DNA of 64,000 nucleotides, taken from contig CAMZOI010000004.1 of NCBI GenBank assembly GCA_947331495.1, positions 1 to 64,000 of the forward strand, read 5' to 3'. Below are positions 1 to 8,554 of the stretch, in pieces (the first letter of the stretch is position 1; every line of letters begins with the position of its first letter). Origin of the DNA: Erythrobacteraceae bacterium Alg239-R51. GTDB lineage: Bacteria; Pseudomonadota; Alphaproteobacteria; Sphingomonadales; Sphingomonadaceae. The notes below the pieces were generated by a model. It was not told the origin of the DNA and made no database searches. It saw only the letters and a list, made by a program, of their open reading frames with translations. The translations under genes were made by a program, and so were the position numbers.

Positions 1-145
1 CTGGCTCGGGCTCGGGCTCCGGTTCGGGCTCTGGTTCTGGCTCAGGCTCGGGCTCGGGCTCCGGTTCGGGCTCTGGTTCTGGCTCTGGTTCTGGCTCAGG
101 CTCGGGCTCCGGTTCGGGCTCTGGTTCTGGCTCCGGCTCAGGAAT
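1..145 (-). repeat. Pro-Glu coding hexanucleotide repeat
   Basis: The stretch is made of degenerate 6-base units (minus-strand CC-N-GA-R), coding for alternating Pro and Glu inside the FecR-domain protein. It continues past the left edge. Such a stiff, acidic Pro-rich spacer is typical of proteins that span the periplasm or cell wall, and the near-identical units can slip and change copy number. Confidence 0.9.
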
Positions 146-1012
146 CGAATCGGGTTCGGGCTCTGTCGGCGAGTTGCTTTTGTCTTCCGGCAAACCGATC
201 GCCAGTTCGGCTACCAGCGCTCCGAGGTCTGCTACCGCTTCACCTGCGATCAGGCCTCCGGAGATTTCCGAAAGGTCACCGGGAGAACTGACTACTGCTG
301 CCGGGATGAAATCTGCCGGCGCCTCTAGATTAGAAGAAGATGCCGTGATCTGCGCCGCAGGAGTAGCAATCTGCCGAGGCGTAGCCGGAATGGTCGTAGG
401 CGCAGCCCCCGTACTACCGTTGCTCCTGGCAGGTGAATCGAACACCCGCGTTTCGTCGCCGGTGACCGTCAGCCGGTAAACATCATCCGCCGCGATTGTA
501 GCGACTTCCCCCGGTCTCACGAGGTCGCGGGCCTGCCCGTCACCGGTTGCAACTTCCACCAGACCTTCGGTTACCTGCATGGAGGCGCCTTCCTCCGCGA
601 CCGTCACGGTGAAGCGGGTGCCCTTCACGACTGCGGCAAGGTAGGGAGTTTGCACGCCGAAGTGCGGATTAGACTTTTTCCCGATATCGAACAGGGCGCT
701 ACCGAAATCCTGCACGATCTGAACAATGGAGCGCTCCTCGGTCGCCTCCGGAATACGGATTCTGGTGTTCGGACGAACGGTCACGAATTCACGTTTTCGA
801 ACGATGACGGCTGTTCCGTTCGACGAAGACTGGATCGTGCCTCCCGGCTCAATCCGCGCACCGCGGCGGGCTTCGCGCTCTCCCGACCTGTCGCGGATGA
901 TCACATTGCCTGAGGCCTCGCTCACCACCCACGGCCCCGTCTGGGCGAGGATGCTCGTACTGCTCATGAGCAGAGCCACAGAGGCGGCCAAACCGGGTCG
1001 AAGCATGCGCAT
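1..1012 (-). CDS. FecR-domain exported protein with Pro-Glu repeat tail, 3' end outside window
   Basis: Translation from the ATG at 1012 gives a signal peptide ([18 protein letters not shown]..., likely cut after ILAQ) followed by a FecR-type domain, recognisable by the stretch around [19 protein letters not shown] and the later [10 protein letters not shown]. An SD (AAGGAG) sits just upstream of 1012. The reading frame stays open through a low-complexity linker and then enters an uninterrupted Pro-Glu dipeptide repeat that reaches the window edge, so the C-terminus is not seen. FecR domains in proteins without a sigma-factor partner are common in exported Sphingomonadales proteins of unknown job. 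It is divergent from a TpsB-like transporter with a 136-bp shared promoter region, which suggests joint control and possibly a shared surface function. Function beyond this is not known. Confidence 0.75.
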   Translation of the reverse strand, partial: MRMLRPGLAASVALLMSSTSILAQTGPWVVSEASGNVIIRDRSGEREARRGARIEPGGTIQSSSNGTAVIVRKREFVTVRPNTRIRIPEATEERSIVQIVQDFGSALFDIGKKSNPHFGVQTPYLAAVVKGTRFTVTVAEEGASMQVTEGLVEVATGDGQARDLVRPGEVATIAADDVYRLTVTGDETRVFDSPARSNGSTGAAPTTIPATPRQIATPAAQITASSSNLEAPADFIPAAVVSSPGDLSEISGGLIAGEAVADLGALVAELAIGLPEDKSNSPTEPEPDSIPEPEPEPEPEPEPEPEPEPEPEPEPEPEPEPEPEPEPEPEPEPEPEP

Positions 1013-1148
1013 GATAAACTCCTTCCCGTGCTGGATACGAGGAAGGGTCCTTACTCAGGATCACCAGGGATGGTTAATCTAGCAAGAATTTGACCTTAAT
1101 TTAACGACTTGAGTTCATCGAAGGCTCTCCACCCTTTGGGAGTTCTGC
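1013..1148. promoter_or_regulatory. divergent promoter region between FecR protein and TpsB
   Basis: The 136-bp gap separates two divergent genes and must hold both promoters. The part around 1070-1105 is AT-rich (a run containing TTTGACC and TTAATTTAACGACTTGAG). No defined -35/-10 pair or operator was assigned with confidence. Confidence 0.4.
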
Positions 1149-2795
1149 GTGTCCATACCGAAGCTTGTCCTTTCCGTCTTCGTCCTGTCGGCGTTTCCTG
1201 TCCCGATGATGGCCCAAGACGTGTTCGACCGTACCGATCCCACGCAAGGCGAGGAAGAGGAGGTTCGTCAGCCAGAGCAAGCCGAAGGCATTCCGCCTTC
1301 CGTTGCGGCCGATCCCACTTCGCAGGCAGTCGCGCTTGATGGGGAATATCGGGTAGGCGCGATAATCATCGAAGGTAGATCGGCACTGTCGGTATCCGAC
1401 TTCGTCGACATTCTCGATTCGTATAGCGGGCACAACCTCAGATCCGCTCAACTCGATGCATTGGTCGATGCGATCGCAAGCCGTGCGCGCGATCGCGGCT
1501 ATGCCTTTGCGACGGCATATATCCAGCCGCAGGCGCTGTCGGCGGGAGTCTTGCGCGTGCATCTGGACGAAGGCGTCATCGACGAAATCAGGATTGAAGG
1601 CGCAGACGAAAGCGCAATCCGCTCGCAGCTCGCACCGCTGCAAAATGGCCGGGCAGTCACGCTGGCGATGGTCGAACGGCAGATCTTGCTAGCGGGTGAT
1701 ATTTCGGGCGTTCACATCAGGCGTAGCCGCTACGAGCGGGAGAACGGTCGAGGCATTCTCATCGTAGAAGCATCCAGATCAGCGCTCGATGGCTATCTGG
1801 AACTGACGAACGACGGTTCGCAGCCTATCGGCCCGGAACGCGCCCGCATAGATGCCGATCTTAACGGGCTGATCCTGCCAAGCGACGAAATCGACCTTAC
1901 CTACACCACGACCCCTTTCGAACCCGAAGAACTGCAATATGGCAACGCCAGCTACAGCGTGGTCGTGAATTCCAGTGGGACCGAGGTGGGCATGGTAGGA
2001 TCTTACTCCGCCACCGAGCCAGGTGCTTATCTTTCCGACCGCGACGTATTCGGAAGAGCATGGCGCGTGGGCCTCGAGGCCCGTCACCCGCTGCTTCGTT
2101 CGCGAAACGCAAGTCTATGGGTAGAGGGCGAACTCCAGCTTCGCGATTTGCGCCAGGAGCGCGAAGGCATTCTCGTGCGGCACGACCGCATTCCGGTGAT
2201 CCGGGCAGGATTGTTCACCGTCGCCAAAGTAGCCGGAGGACGCTTTCGCGGTCGCCTGACTGTCTCACAAGGGTTGAGCGTCCTCGGTGCGACCGAATTG
2301 GGCGATCCTCTGGCGTCGCGCGACGACGCTTCTGCCGTATTCAGCAGCCTGTATGCCTGGGCCGACTGGACCCGCGACCTTCCGTCGGATTTCAGCCTGA
2401 GACTGGCCGGGCGCGCGCAGGGTTCTACCGACCCGCTTCTCTCCACCGAAGATCTCGGACTTGGTGGCAACTCTTTCCTGCGCGGGTATAATTTCAGCGA
2501 ACGCTTCGGTGATCAGGGTGTGATGGGATCGGGTGAACTGCGCTACGACTGGGATGACGCGGCAGGTCTGATAGACCGCTTGCAACTGTATACCTACGCC
2601 GATGGTGGAGTCGTGGATAATCTGGCGAATGGTCGCGGCAATGGGTCGTTGGCATCGGCCGGCGGAGGCATCCGGACTGATATTACCCGCGGCTTGGACT
2701 TCGATATCGAAGTGGCAGTGCCCCTGACGGGCCCACGCTACGACACCGATGACATGTCCCCACGTTTCAACGTGCGGATCAAGAAGTCGCTTTGA
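1149..2795 (+). CDS. ShlB/FhaC/HecB-type outer-membrane transporter (TpsB)
   Basis: A 548-residue protein starting at GTG 1149 with a signal peptide ending near MMAQ. An acidic linker follows, then a POTRA-like segment (about residues 65-205, beginning YRVGAIIIEG) and a C-terminal 16-strand-type barrel. The hallmark motif GGNSFLRGYN is near residue 435. Length and order match TpsB two-partner secretion proteins, which thread a TpsA exoprotein across the outer membrane. No TpsA with a haemagglutination-type N-domain is visible in the window; the divergent FecR/Pro-Glu protein is the only neighbour. The start is GTG with a weak SD (TTGGGAG), chosen because it restores a full signal peptide. Confidence 0.8.
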   Translation: MSIPKLVLSVFVLSAFPVPMMAQDVFDRTDPTQGEEEEVRQPEQAEGIPPSVAADPTSQAVALDGEYRVGAIIIEGRSALSVSDFVDILDSYSGHNLRSAQLDALVDAIASRARDRGYAFATAYIQPQALSAGVLRVHLDEGVIDEIRIEGADESAIRSQLAPLQNGRAVTLAMVERQILLAGDISGVHIRRSRYERENGRGILIVEASRSALDGYLELTNDGSQPIGPERARIDADLNGLILPSDEIDLTYTTTPFEPEELQYGNASYSVVVNSSGTEVGMVGSYSATEPGAYLSDRDVFGRAWRVGLEARHPLLRSRNASLWVEGELQLRDLRQEREGILVRHDRIPVIRAGLFTVAKVAGGRFRGRLTVSQGLSVLGATELGDPLASRDDASAVFSSLYAWADWTRDLPSDFSLRLAGRAQGSTDPLLSTEDLGLGGNSFLRGYNFSERFGDQGVMGSGELRYDWDDAAGLIDRLQLYTYADGGVVDNLANGRGNGSLASAGGGIRTDITRGLDFDIEVAVPLTGPRYDTDDMSPRFNVRIKKSL

Positions 2796-3003
2796 GGCGG
2801 TCTGCTTGTTTTGAGGGGCTATCGCTGGCGTAATGTTGAAGCGAGACGCTAATGCTTGATGATCGTCGGTCATGAAAAGAGCTTCTGTATTCATTCAAGC
2901 AGAGAGTTATGACGCTTTTTGTCTCGCTGCCTCTGCGCGAAGAACTAGATTACCTTCCGCAGGCAAAGCTATTTCGACTAATGGAATCACACTGGCACCT
3001 GAC

Positions 3004-3234
3004 CTATCCCAAGTGCCCCTGCTGTAGGGCTTTCAGAGCTGCTCGAGTCCTATCGCGGGCATCGAGTTTCAGTAGGATATTGGAAACGTGGTTCTTCACG
3101 GTTCCCTCCGCCAGCGCCAGCAGATCGGCGATCTCTCTGTTGCTGTAACCGGCGCAAATAAGATGCAAGACCTCCCGCTCCCGAGCGGTGAGTGCCTCGG
3201 CAACGTAGCTGTCTGCACTGGTTACAGATAGCAT
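3004..3234 (-). pseudogene. LuxR/NarL-type HTH remnant without receiver domain
   Basis: The 76 residues encode an almost complete LuxR-family DNA-binding domain (LTAREREVLHLICAGYSNRE, then EGTVKNHVSNILLKL). Response regulators of this family carry an N-terminal receiver of about 120 residues, which is absent. Upstream the frame runs into the antisense of a metallopeptidase fragment and no convincing SD precedes the ATG at 3234. The simplest reading is the 3' part of a response regulator cut by recombination. A genuine single-domain HTH protein is the alternative. Confidence 0.55.
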
Positions 3235-3245
3235 CAAGTCAGCCG

Positions 3246-3874
3246 GCCACGTCCTATTGAGCCGGCACAGCCCTTGGCATCGACGCAGGTTCTCCCTTGC
3301 TCACGAGTTGGGCCACTTTTTGATCGAGGCCCACCGGCCGCCCGAGGGTATGCCGATGGAGTGCTCACCAGGGGACCTGTTCCTCCTCAACCCAAGCGAC
3401 AAGAATCGCCGACGCCGGATCGAAGGTGAGGCCAATCGCTTCGCGGCGCATCTACTTATGCTGCCAAAGCACATCCGGAAATACGTCGGCCGCAATGGGG
3501 TGTCTCTGGAAACAATCGTAGCATTGTCGGGGGACATGAAAGTCAGCAAGGAGGTAATGGCGCGCGCCTTCGTCGATCGACACCGTGAGCCGGTCGCCAT
3601 CATCGTTGCACGCCAGGGGAAGGTCGAGCGCTTCTACCGAGGCGAAGACTTTCCATTCCTGTCGCTGTCAAAAGGTAAACCGCTTCCGGCCGGCACCTTC
3701 TCGGGAGATCCGATTGAAGTTGGTAAATATACCGAAACTGCATAGATCGAGGCCGATGAATGGTTTGCCGAACGCGAAGCGAAGAGCGTTCTCTCTCTTA
3801 CCGATCAGGTCCTGGGCCCGGCCAATGGGTATTCGCTGACGCTACTCCAAGCCGAGCTCGACGACGAAGAATAA
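3246..3874 (+). pseudogene. ImmA/IrrE-family metallopeptidase, 5'-truncated with internal amber stop
   Basis: The zinc-binding HExxH helix is clear (RRFSLAHELGHFLIEAH, near 3283-3333), followed by the family's NRFAAHLLMLP segment. The N-terminal part that normally precedes this helix is missing: there is no ATG upstream, and the frame is open only back to a TAG near 3208. At 3743-3745 an in-frame TAG interrupts the protein, yet the same frame continues for 42 codons (IEADEWFAEREAKSVLSLTD..., ending at 3874) with the normal C-terminal look of the family. ImmA/IrrE proteases usually cleave an XRE-type repressor; no such partner is adjacent. Two independent lesions argue for a dead gene. Confidence 0.75.
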
Positions 3875-4232
3875 TCGCCTGAGTGCATTCGCTGCGAAGC
3901 TCACCGGCTTCGCTGATCCGTCCCTGTCCGATCCCTGCTATCGCACCGCTATTTCCCTGTTCTTTGGGTAGGGAATGCGAGCGTCAGAATGGCGTAATTC
4001 TGCGGGTCGGTGATCTGTCTCGAAAGCCTGAATGGCCTTGGAAATTCTGTTTTCCATGTAGGTTCCACTGCACATCAGAGAAATCAGGCAAGAGACTGGT
4101 TCGCTACAGCTTGTGTCGCGCACCAAACAGTCCGGCTTTCTCGGGCCTGCTCGCGCTGCCTGCACAGCTACCGCCGACGATGCGGCGAGGCACCGTCGAC
4201 GGCGATTGTTGCAGCCGGAACTTATACCGGTC
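3875..4232. other. gene-free interval
   Basis: No convincing gene, RNA or terminator was found. Short open frames on both strands lack SD sites and recognisable motifs. This may be further debris of the disrupted locus to the left. Confidence 0.5.
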
Positions 4233-4964
4233 TTACTGGGGCGCGACCAGCAGGCGCAAGTTTCGATCCTGCAGTGAACGCGCGCTCGGGCCGAGAGCCG
4301 CGCGTAACTTCGCGATCTGTTCAGCGCTGGCCTGGACGGGAACGTTTGCGACGTGCCAGTTCACGCCTTCGCTGCACGGTGGCGTAGTGAGCGAACCCAT
4401 ATAGCGCCAAACCTCGACCGTCTCGGGAACCATCTCGTCAATATCTACCGTAAGCGGAGTCCCGTATCCCTGGTCGTAGGCTTGCAGCAGTGCCGAAAGC
4501 GCAGGGTTTTCACGTCCTTCAGTGAACATCACTCCGAGCACGCCGAGTTCGCCATCGTTCGTGGCGTGGACGAAATGCGCGACCAATGGGTATCGAACCC
4601 CGTCAAAGGCGTGCTCGGCCGGGGTGTGGAAATGAACCTGTATCAGCCCGAACGCCGTGTTTCCGCTGACCATTCCCTTGTTCTGGCCCGGATCAAAATC
4701 GATCTGCACCTTCTCCAGACCAACTGACAGTTTGCCACGTGCCTCACCGTAATTGGTCGATAGGCCAACCACGCCCACGGCATCGGGATCGGTCAAATCG
4801 ATAGGCGATTGCATTTTGCCGAGATCGCACGCGGCATAGGCGGTGTTGAGTGCACTCCAACGTTCAGGTGTCCCGCCATCACCGAAACGCCAATCCTTGT
4901 CCTGTGCGATAGCGGCTCCGGAAATTCCGAGCGCAAGCGCGGCTGCTGCTGCTACGTACTTCAA
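4233..4964 (-). CDS. cah: periplasmic alpha-carbonic anhydrase
   Basis: Alpha-class carbonic anhydrase, interconverting CO2 and bicarbonate. Family marks are MQSPIDL near the N-terminus, the zinc ligands in QVHFHTPAEH (two His) and LVAHFVH (third His), and the SLTTPPCSEGVNW loop. A longer frame starts at ATG 4997, but that start has no SD. The TTG at 4964 is 8 nt behind a perfect AAGGAG and gives a clean signal peptide (MKYVAAAAALALGISGAAIA/Q), so I choose TTG, giving 243 residues. The protein should act in the periplasm. It is last in a nhaA-terC-cah operon, so it probably helps in pH or bicarbonate balance. Confidence 0.93.
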   Translation of the reverse strand: MKYVAAAAALALGISGAAIAQDKDWRFGDGGTPERWSALNTAYAACDLGKMQSPIDLTDPDAVGVVGLSTNYGEARGKLSVGLEKVQIDFDPGQNKGMVSGNTAFGLIQVHFHTPAEHAFDGVRYPLVAHFVHATNDGELGVLGVMFTEGRENPALSALLQAYDQGYGTPLTVDIDEMVPETVEVWRYMGSLTTPPCSEGVNWHVANVPVQASAEQIAKLRAALGPSARSLQDRNLRLLVAPQ

Positions 4965-5000
4965 TTTGAAATCTCCTTGGTTTCTCTGGTTGTTCATACA

Positions 5001-6038
5001 TTAGAACTCGGTCGGTGTTCCCTTCGAGCTGGTTTGCGGCGGTGGTTCGGCAGGCCAATCCGACTCTTCCTTTCCGCGGGTCTTCCAGAGTGAATAGAGC
5101 ACCCCGGCTGCGATCAATGCAGCGGTTACCCCCAGGCTTACCCAGGCCGGGAACTTGTCACCACCGAGCAGGAAATCGCTGACGAAGATCTTGCTGCCGA
5201 TGAACACCAGTACCGCCGCCAGCGCATATTTGAGATAGTGAAAGCGGTGCACCATCGCGGCCAGCGCAAAATAGAGGGCGCGCAGGCCCAAAATGGCGAA
5301 GATGTTGCTGGTATAGACAATGAAAGTATCGGTCGTAATCGCGAATATCGCCGGTACGCTGTCGACCGCGAAGACCAGATCGGCGAGATTGATGACGACC
5401 AGCGCCAGGAACAACGGCGTCGCCGCGCGAACCATGCGGCCGGTTTTTTCGTCGCGGACCTTTACGAAAAATTGTTGGGCATGAAGCTTGGGCGTCACGC
5501 GCATGTGACGGCTTATCCATTTGACCGCCGGGTTGTTGCCGACGTCCATCGGCTCGTCGCCCGCGAAGAACATCTTGATGCCGGTAAATACGAGGAACGC
5601 GGCGAAGATGTACAAGACCCAGTAAGCCTCTGCCAGCAGCGCCGCGCCGCCAGCGATCATCAGACCGCGCAAGACGATTACCGCGATGATACCCCATAGA
5701 AGCGCACGATACTGGTATTTCGGCGGGATCGCGAAGTAGGTAAAAATAAGGCTGATGACGAACACGTTGTCGATCGACAGCGCCTTCTCGATGAAAAAGC
5801 CGGTGAAATACTGCATTCCCGACTCCGGCCCGCGTTCGAACCAGACCCAGACTCCGAACAGCAGCGCGACGCTGATATAGAACACCGAGAGTTTCAGACT
5901 CTCGCCGATCCCGAGCTCGCGATCTTCCTTGTGCAATACCCCGAGGTCGAAAGCAGTCAGGGCGATCACGATGGTCAGGAACGCCGACCAGAACCAGACG
6001 GGCGTGCCCAGCCAATCGGCAAGTAGAAACTCAGGCAT
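5001..6038 (-). CDS. TerC/Alx-family integral membrane protein
   Basis: A 345-residue multi-pass protein with the TerC signature motifs TAFDLGVLH, EKALSIDNVFVISLIF and INLADLVFAVDSVPAI, whose acidic residues lie in membrane helices. The family includes E. coli Alx, linked to manganese export and alkaline pH, and TerC of tellurite resistance clusters. No other ter genes are near, so the Alx-like role is favoured. It overlaps the end of nhaA by 8 bp and is followed by the carbonic anhydrase, implying co-transcription. Confidence 0.9.
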   Translation of the reverse strand: MPEFLLADWLGTPVWFWSAFLTIVIALTAFDLGVLHKEDRELGIGESLKLSVFYISVALLFGVWVWFERGPESGMQYFTGFFIEKALSIDNVFVISLIFTYFAIPPKYQYRALLWGIIAVIVLRGLMIAGGAALLAEAYWVLYIFAAFLVFTGIKMFFAGDEPMDVGNNPAVKWISRHMRVTPKLHAQQFFVKVRDEKTGRMVRAATPLFLALVVINLADLVFAVDSVPAIFAITTDTFIVYTSNIFAILGLRALYFALAAMVHRFHYLKYALAAVLVFIGSKIFVSDFLLGGDKFPAWVSLGVTAALIAAGVLYSLWKTRGKEESDWPAEPPPQTSSKGTPTEF

Positions 6039-7227
6039 GAGCGCGGGGCCTGTCAGGCATCACCCGTGGTGCTGTCGCGAGAACGGACATCCCGATGATG
6101 GCAGAGATCAGCGAGCCGGACAGAACACCCATTTTTACCGCGTCGATCTGCGCGGGATCGACGAAGGCCAGTCCGCCGATAAACAGGCTCATCGTGAAGC
6201 CGATACCGGCCAAGCAGGAGAGTCCGTAAATATGCCGCCAGCTGACTTCGGATGGCAGGTTCGCCAGTTTGAGCCTGGCGGCTATCCAGCATGCGCCGAA
6301 AATACCAAACTGTTTGCCCACGACCAATCCGGCGGCAATGCCGAGCGAGAGGGGAGCAAGCAGCGCTTCGAGCCCGGCTCCGGCGAATGAAACGCCTGCA
6401 TTGGCGAAAGCGAAGATCGGCAAGATCAGGAACGCCACCCATGGGTGCAAGGCATGTTCGAGACGTTCGAGCGGACGTTCATCGTCAGTCGCGATCGGTA
6501 CGAACATCGCCGTTACGACGCCCGCCAAGGTCGCGTGGACGCCCGACTTGAGGACACAGATCCACAGGAAAGCGCCCAGCAAGAAGTAGGGGATGGTTCG
6601 AGCTACGCCTGTTCGGTTGAGCAGAAGCATTCCTGCCGCGGGAACCAGTGCCAGCGCGAGCGCGCCCAGGTTCATGTTCTCGGTGTAGAAAAGAGCAATA
6701 ATCGCGATCGCGCCGATGTCGTCGATGATTGCAATGGCGAGAAGAAGAGCCTTGAGCGCGACCGGCACCCGCGATCCGAGAAGCGCGAGAAGACCGAGGG
6801 CAAAGGCGATATCGGTAGCGGCCGGTATCGCCCAGCCTCGGATGTTTTCGGCAGATCCAGAATTAATCGCGACAAAAACCAGTGCAGGCACGATCATGCC
6901 ACCGATCGCCGCGTAGACCGGCAAAGCCGCCTGCTTCCAGCTGCGCAACTGGCCGGTCACGATTTCGCGCTTCACTTCGAGACCGATCAGGAAGAAGAAC
7001 AATGCCATCAACCCATCGTTGATCCACAGAAGCAACGGCTTGTCGATCGCGACAAGATCGCCCGCGCTGAAATTGACGGGCGTTGCCAAAAAGGAATTGT
7101 AGACCGGCAGGAACGCCGAATTCGCAATGATCAACGCGATCGCAGCCGCGATGATCAGCATGATACCGCCCGCACTTTCGCTCGCGATGAATGCACGTAA
7201 ACGTCGGGTGGGGCTTGGCAAGTTCAT
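6031..7227 (-). CDS. nhaA: Na+/H+ antiporter NhaA
   Basis: A 398-residue inner-membrane antiporter exchanging two protons for one sodium ion. Family marks are the ALIIANS start of helix 1, the FFFLIGLEVKREIVTGQL segment, the IPAATDIAFALG motif and AIIDDIGAI, which carries the paired Asp residues for ion binding. It is the first gene of the minus-strand operon nhaA-terC-cah. The start ATG at 7227 has only a weak SD. Confidence 0.96.
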   Translation of the reverse strand: MNLPSPTRRLRAFIASESAGGIMLIIAAAIALIIANSAFLPVYNSFLATPVNFSAGDLVAIDKPLLLWINDGLMALFFFLIGLEVKREIVTGQLRSWKQAALPVYAAIGGMIVPALVFVAINSGSAENIRGWAIPAATDIAFALGLLALLGSRVPVALKALLLAIAIIDDIGAIAIIALFYTENMNLGALALALVPAAGMLLLNRTGVARTIPYFLLGAFLWICVLKSGVHATLAGVVTAMFVPIATDDERPLERLEHALHPWVAFLILPIFAFANAGVSFAGAGLEALLAPLSLGIAAGLVVGKQFGIFGACWIAARLKLANLPSEVSWRHIYGLSCLAGIGFTMSLFIGGLAFVDPAQIDAVKMGVLSGSLISAIIGMSVLATAPRVMPDRPRAHA

Positions 7228-7308
7228 GAAAACTTTCGGACTGTTTGCAAGCGATATAACGGCGGTCGGCTCGGAGGGGAAGCGGGCTTCCGGCCGCCGT
7301 CCGGCACA

Positions 7309-7518
7309 TCAGCGTGTCAGGCCGCGACCGTAATAATGACGCTGAAGCGCGACAATCTTGTCTTTCAAGGCTAGGCGAAGGCGCTTCATTGCCTTGATTT
7401 CATCGCCCGTGCCGATGGCCTTGGTGGTGTCGATACATCGATTGAGCATCCGATGATCGCGCATCAGCTTGCGAAGATATGGCTTCATGATTTTGTCATC
7501 GGGCGACATTCTCGGCAT
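7309..7518 (-). CDS. YdcH/DUF465 small coiled-coil protein
   Basis: A charged helical protein of 69 residues with the DUF465 pattern (LRKLMRDHRMLNRCID..., then IKAMKRLRLALKDKIVAL). The function of the family is not known. The frame is open further upstream to a TTG at 7596, but ATG 7518 follows a GGAGAG at the right distance and gives the usual family size. It is divergent from the LysR-type regulator. Confidence 0.75.
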   Translation of the reverse strand: MPRMSPDDKIMKPYLRKLMRDHRMLNRCIDTTKAIGTGDEIKAMKRLRLALKDKIVALQRHYYGRGLTR

Positions 7519-7618
7519 TTCGCTCTCCAGCATGTGATGGCCCGATGTGCGGGAGCCCAAGCCGATAATCCAATTCGAAAGATTACCCGCTCGCAATAAG
7601 ATCTGCTAATGGCGCTCA

Positions 7619-8542
7619 ATGGTCACCATTCGTCAGCTCGAGATGTTCACGCGGCTCGCCGAAACGCGCAACATGAGCCAGGCCGCCCGGATGCTTGACC
7701 TTACCCAACCCGCCCTCAGCCAACAGCTTCGCGCACTCGAGGATCGTCTCGGGCTCAAGCTTTTCGAACGAGTGCCCAAGGGAATGCAACCGACGCCCAA
7801 GGGGCGCGAACTTCTAACGTCGGCACGTGCGGCCCTCAATGCGGTGCGCGACTTCGGCGACGCGGCCGACCATGCCGCATTGCGCTCGGCAGGGTCGATT
7901 CGCTTCGGGGTCTCGCCCACCATCGGCCCTTACCTCATGCCGACAGTCATCAAGATCCTGCACGAACGCCATCCCAATCTCCGCCTCTTCATGCGTGAAG
8001 GAATTCCTGCGGTGCAGCATCTGGGACTTGCATCGGGCGAACTCGACATGGTGTTATCGCCCTTGCCCGTCACGGGGCGGGGAGTTCACGTCGAACCGCT
8101 GTTTCGCGAACCGCTGAGGCTTGTCGCACCGCCAGACGATCCGTTGCTCTCACAGCAAGCATTAAGCGCCAGGGATTTCGCCGGAAGAACCTTCCTGACG
8201 CTCGATCGCCAGCATCACTACCACGCTCAACTCAAAAGCATCTGTGAGAAGCTGGATGCTTCGATGCTGGCCGATTATGAAGGAACCAGCCTCGATGCTC
8301 TTCAGCAGATGGCCGGCTCGGGCGTCGGACTAGCGGTTCTGCCGGAGCTTTACATCCGGTCTGCCGCCGGAGGCCTTGACGTGGTAAAGATTGCCGAACC
8401 CACTGAATGGTACGAATACCGAAGCATTGGCGCAGCATGGCGTTCGTCGGCAGCTTTCGCAGACCTGTTTGCAGAGATAGCAGGAATTATCGCGCAAGAA
8501 GCAAGAAAGCGGCTCGGGCAAGATGCCGGCGAGACCGTCTGA
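7619..8542 (+). CDS. LysR-family, OxyR-like transcriptional regulator
   Basis: A 307-residue LysR regulator: an N-terminal winged HTH (NMSQAARMLDLTQPALSQQL) and a C-terminal effector domain most like OxyR (TSLDALQQMAGSGVGLAVLP). In OxyR two cysteines form the peroxide-sensing disulphide. Here the second is kept (KSIC) but the position nine residues earlier, the peroxidatic one, reads His (QHHYHAQLKSIC). A classic disulphide switch is therefore not possible. It may sense by other means, or bind a small ligand as ordinary LysR proteins do. No catalase or peroxidase is adjacent. Confidence 0.85.
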   Translation: MVTIRQLEMFTRLAETRNMSQAARMLDLTQPALSQQLRALEDRLGLKLFERVPKGMQPTPKGRELLTSARAALNAVRDFGDAADHAALRSAGSIRFGVSPTIGPYLMPTVIKILHERHPNLRLFMREGIPAVQHLGLASGELDMVLSPLPVTGRGVHVEPLFREPLRLVAPPDDPLLSQQALSARDFAGRTFLTLDRQHHYHAQLKSICEKLDASMLADYEGTSLDALQQMAGSGVGLAVLPELYIRSAAGGLDVVKIAEPTEWYEYRSIGAAWRSSAAFADLFAEIAGIIAQEARKRLGQDAGETV

Positions 8543-8554
8543 CTGGACCTCGCG

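Noticed and set aside
174-1082. Several plus-strand open frames over the first kilobase
   Set aside because: They are antisense to the FecR-domain gene, whose frame is continuous, has an SD, signal peptide and domain motif, and leaves through the left edge.
3875-4232. Short minus-strand frame 3938-4165
   Set aside because: No SD, no motif, odd composition; treated as non-coding.
5158-6015. Long minus-strand open frame inside terC
   Set aside because: High-GC shadow frame; no SD or family pattern, while terC in the other frame has all motifs.
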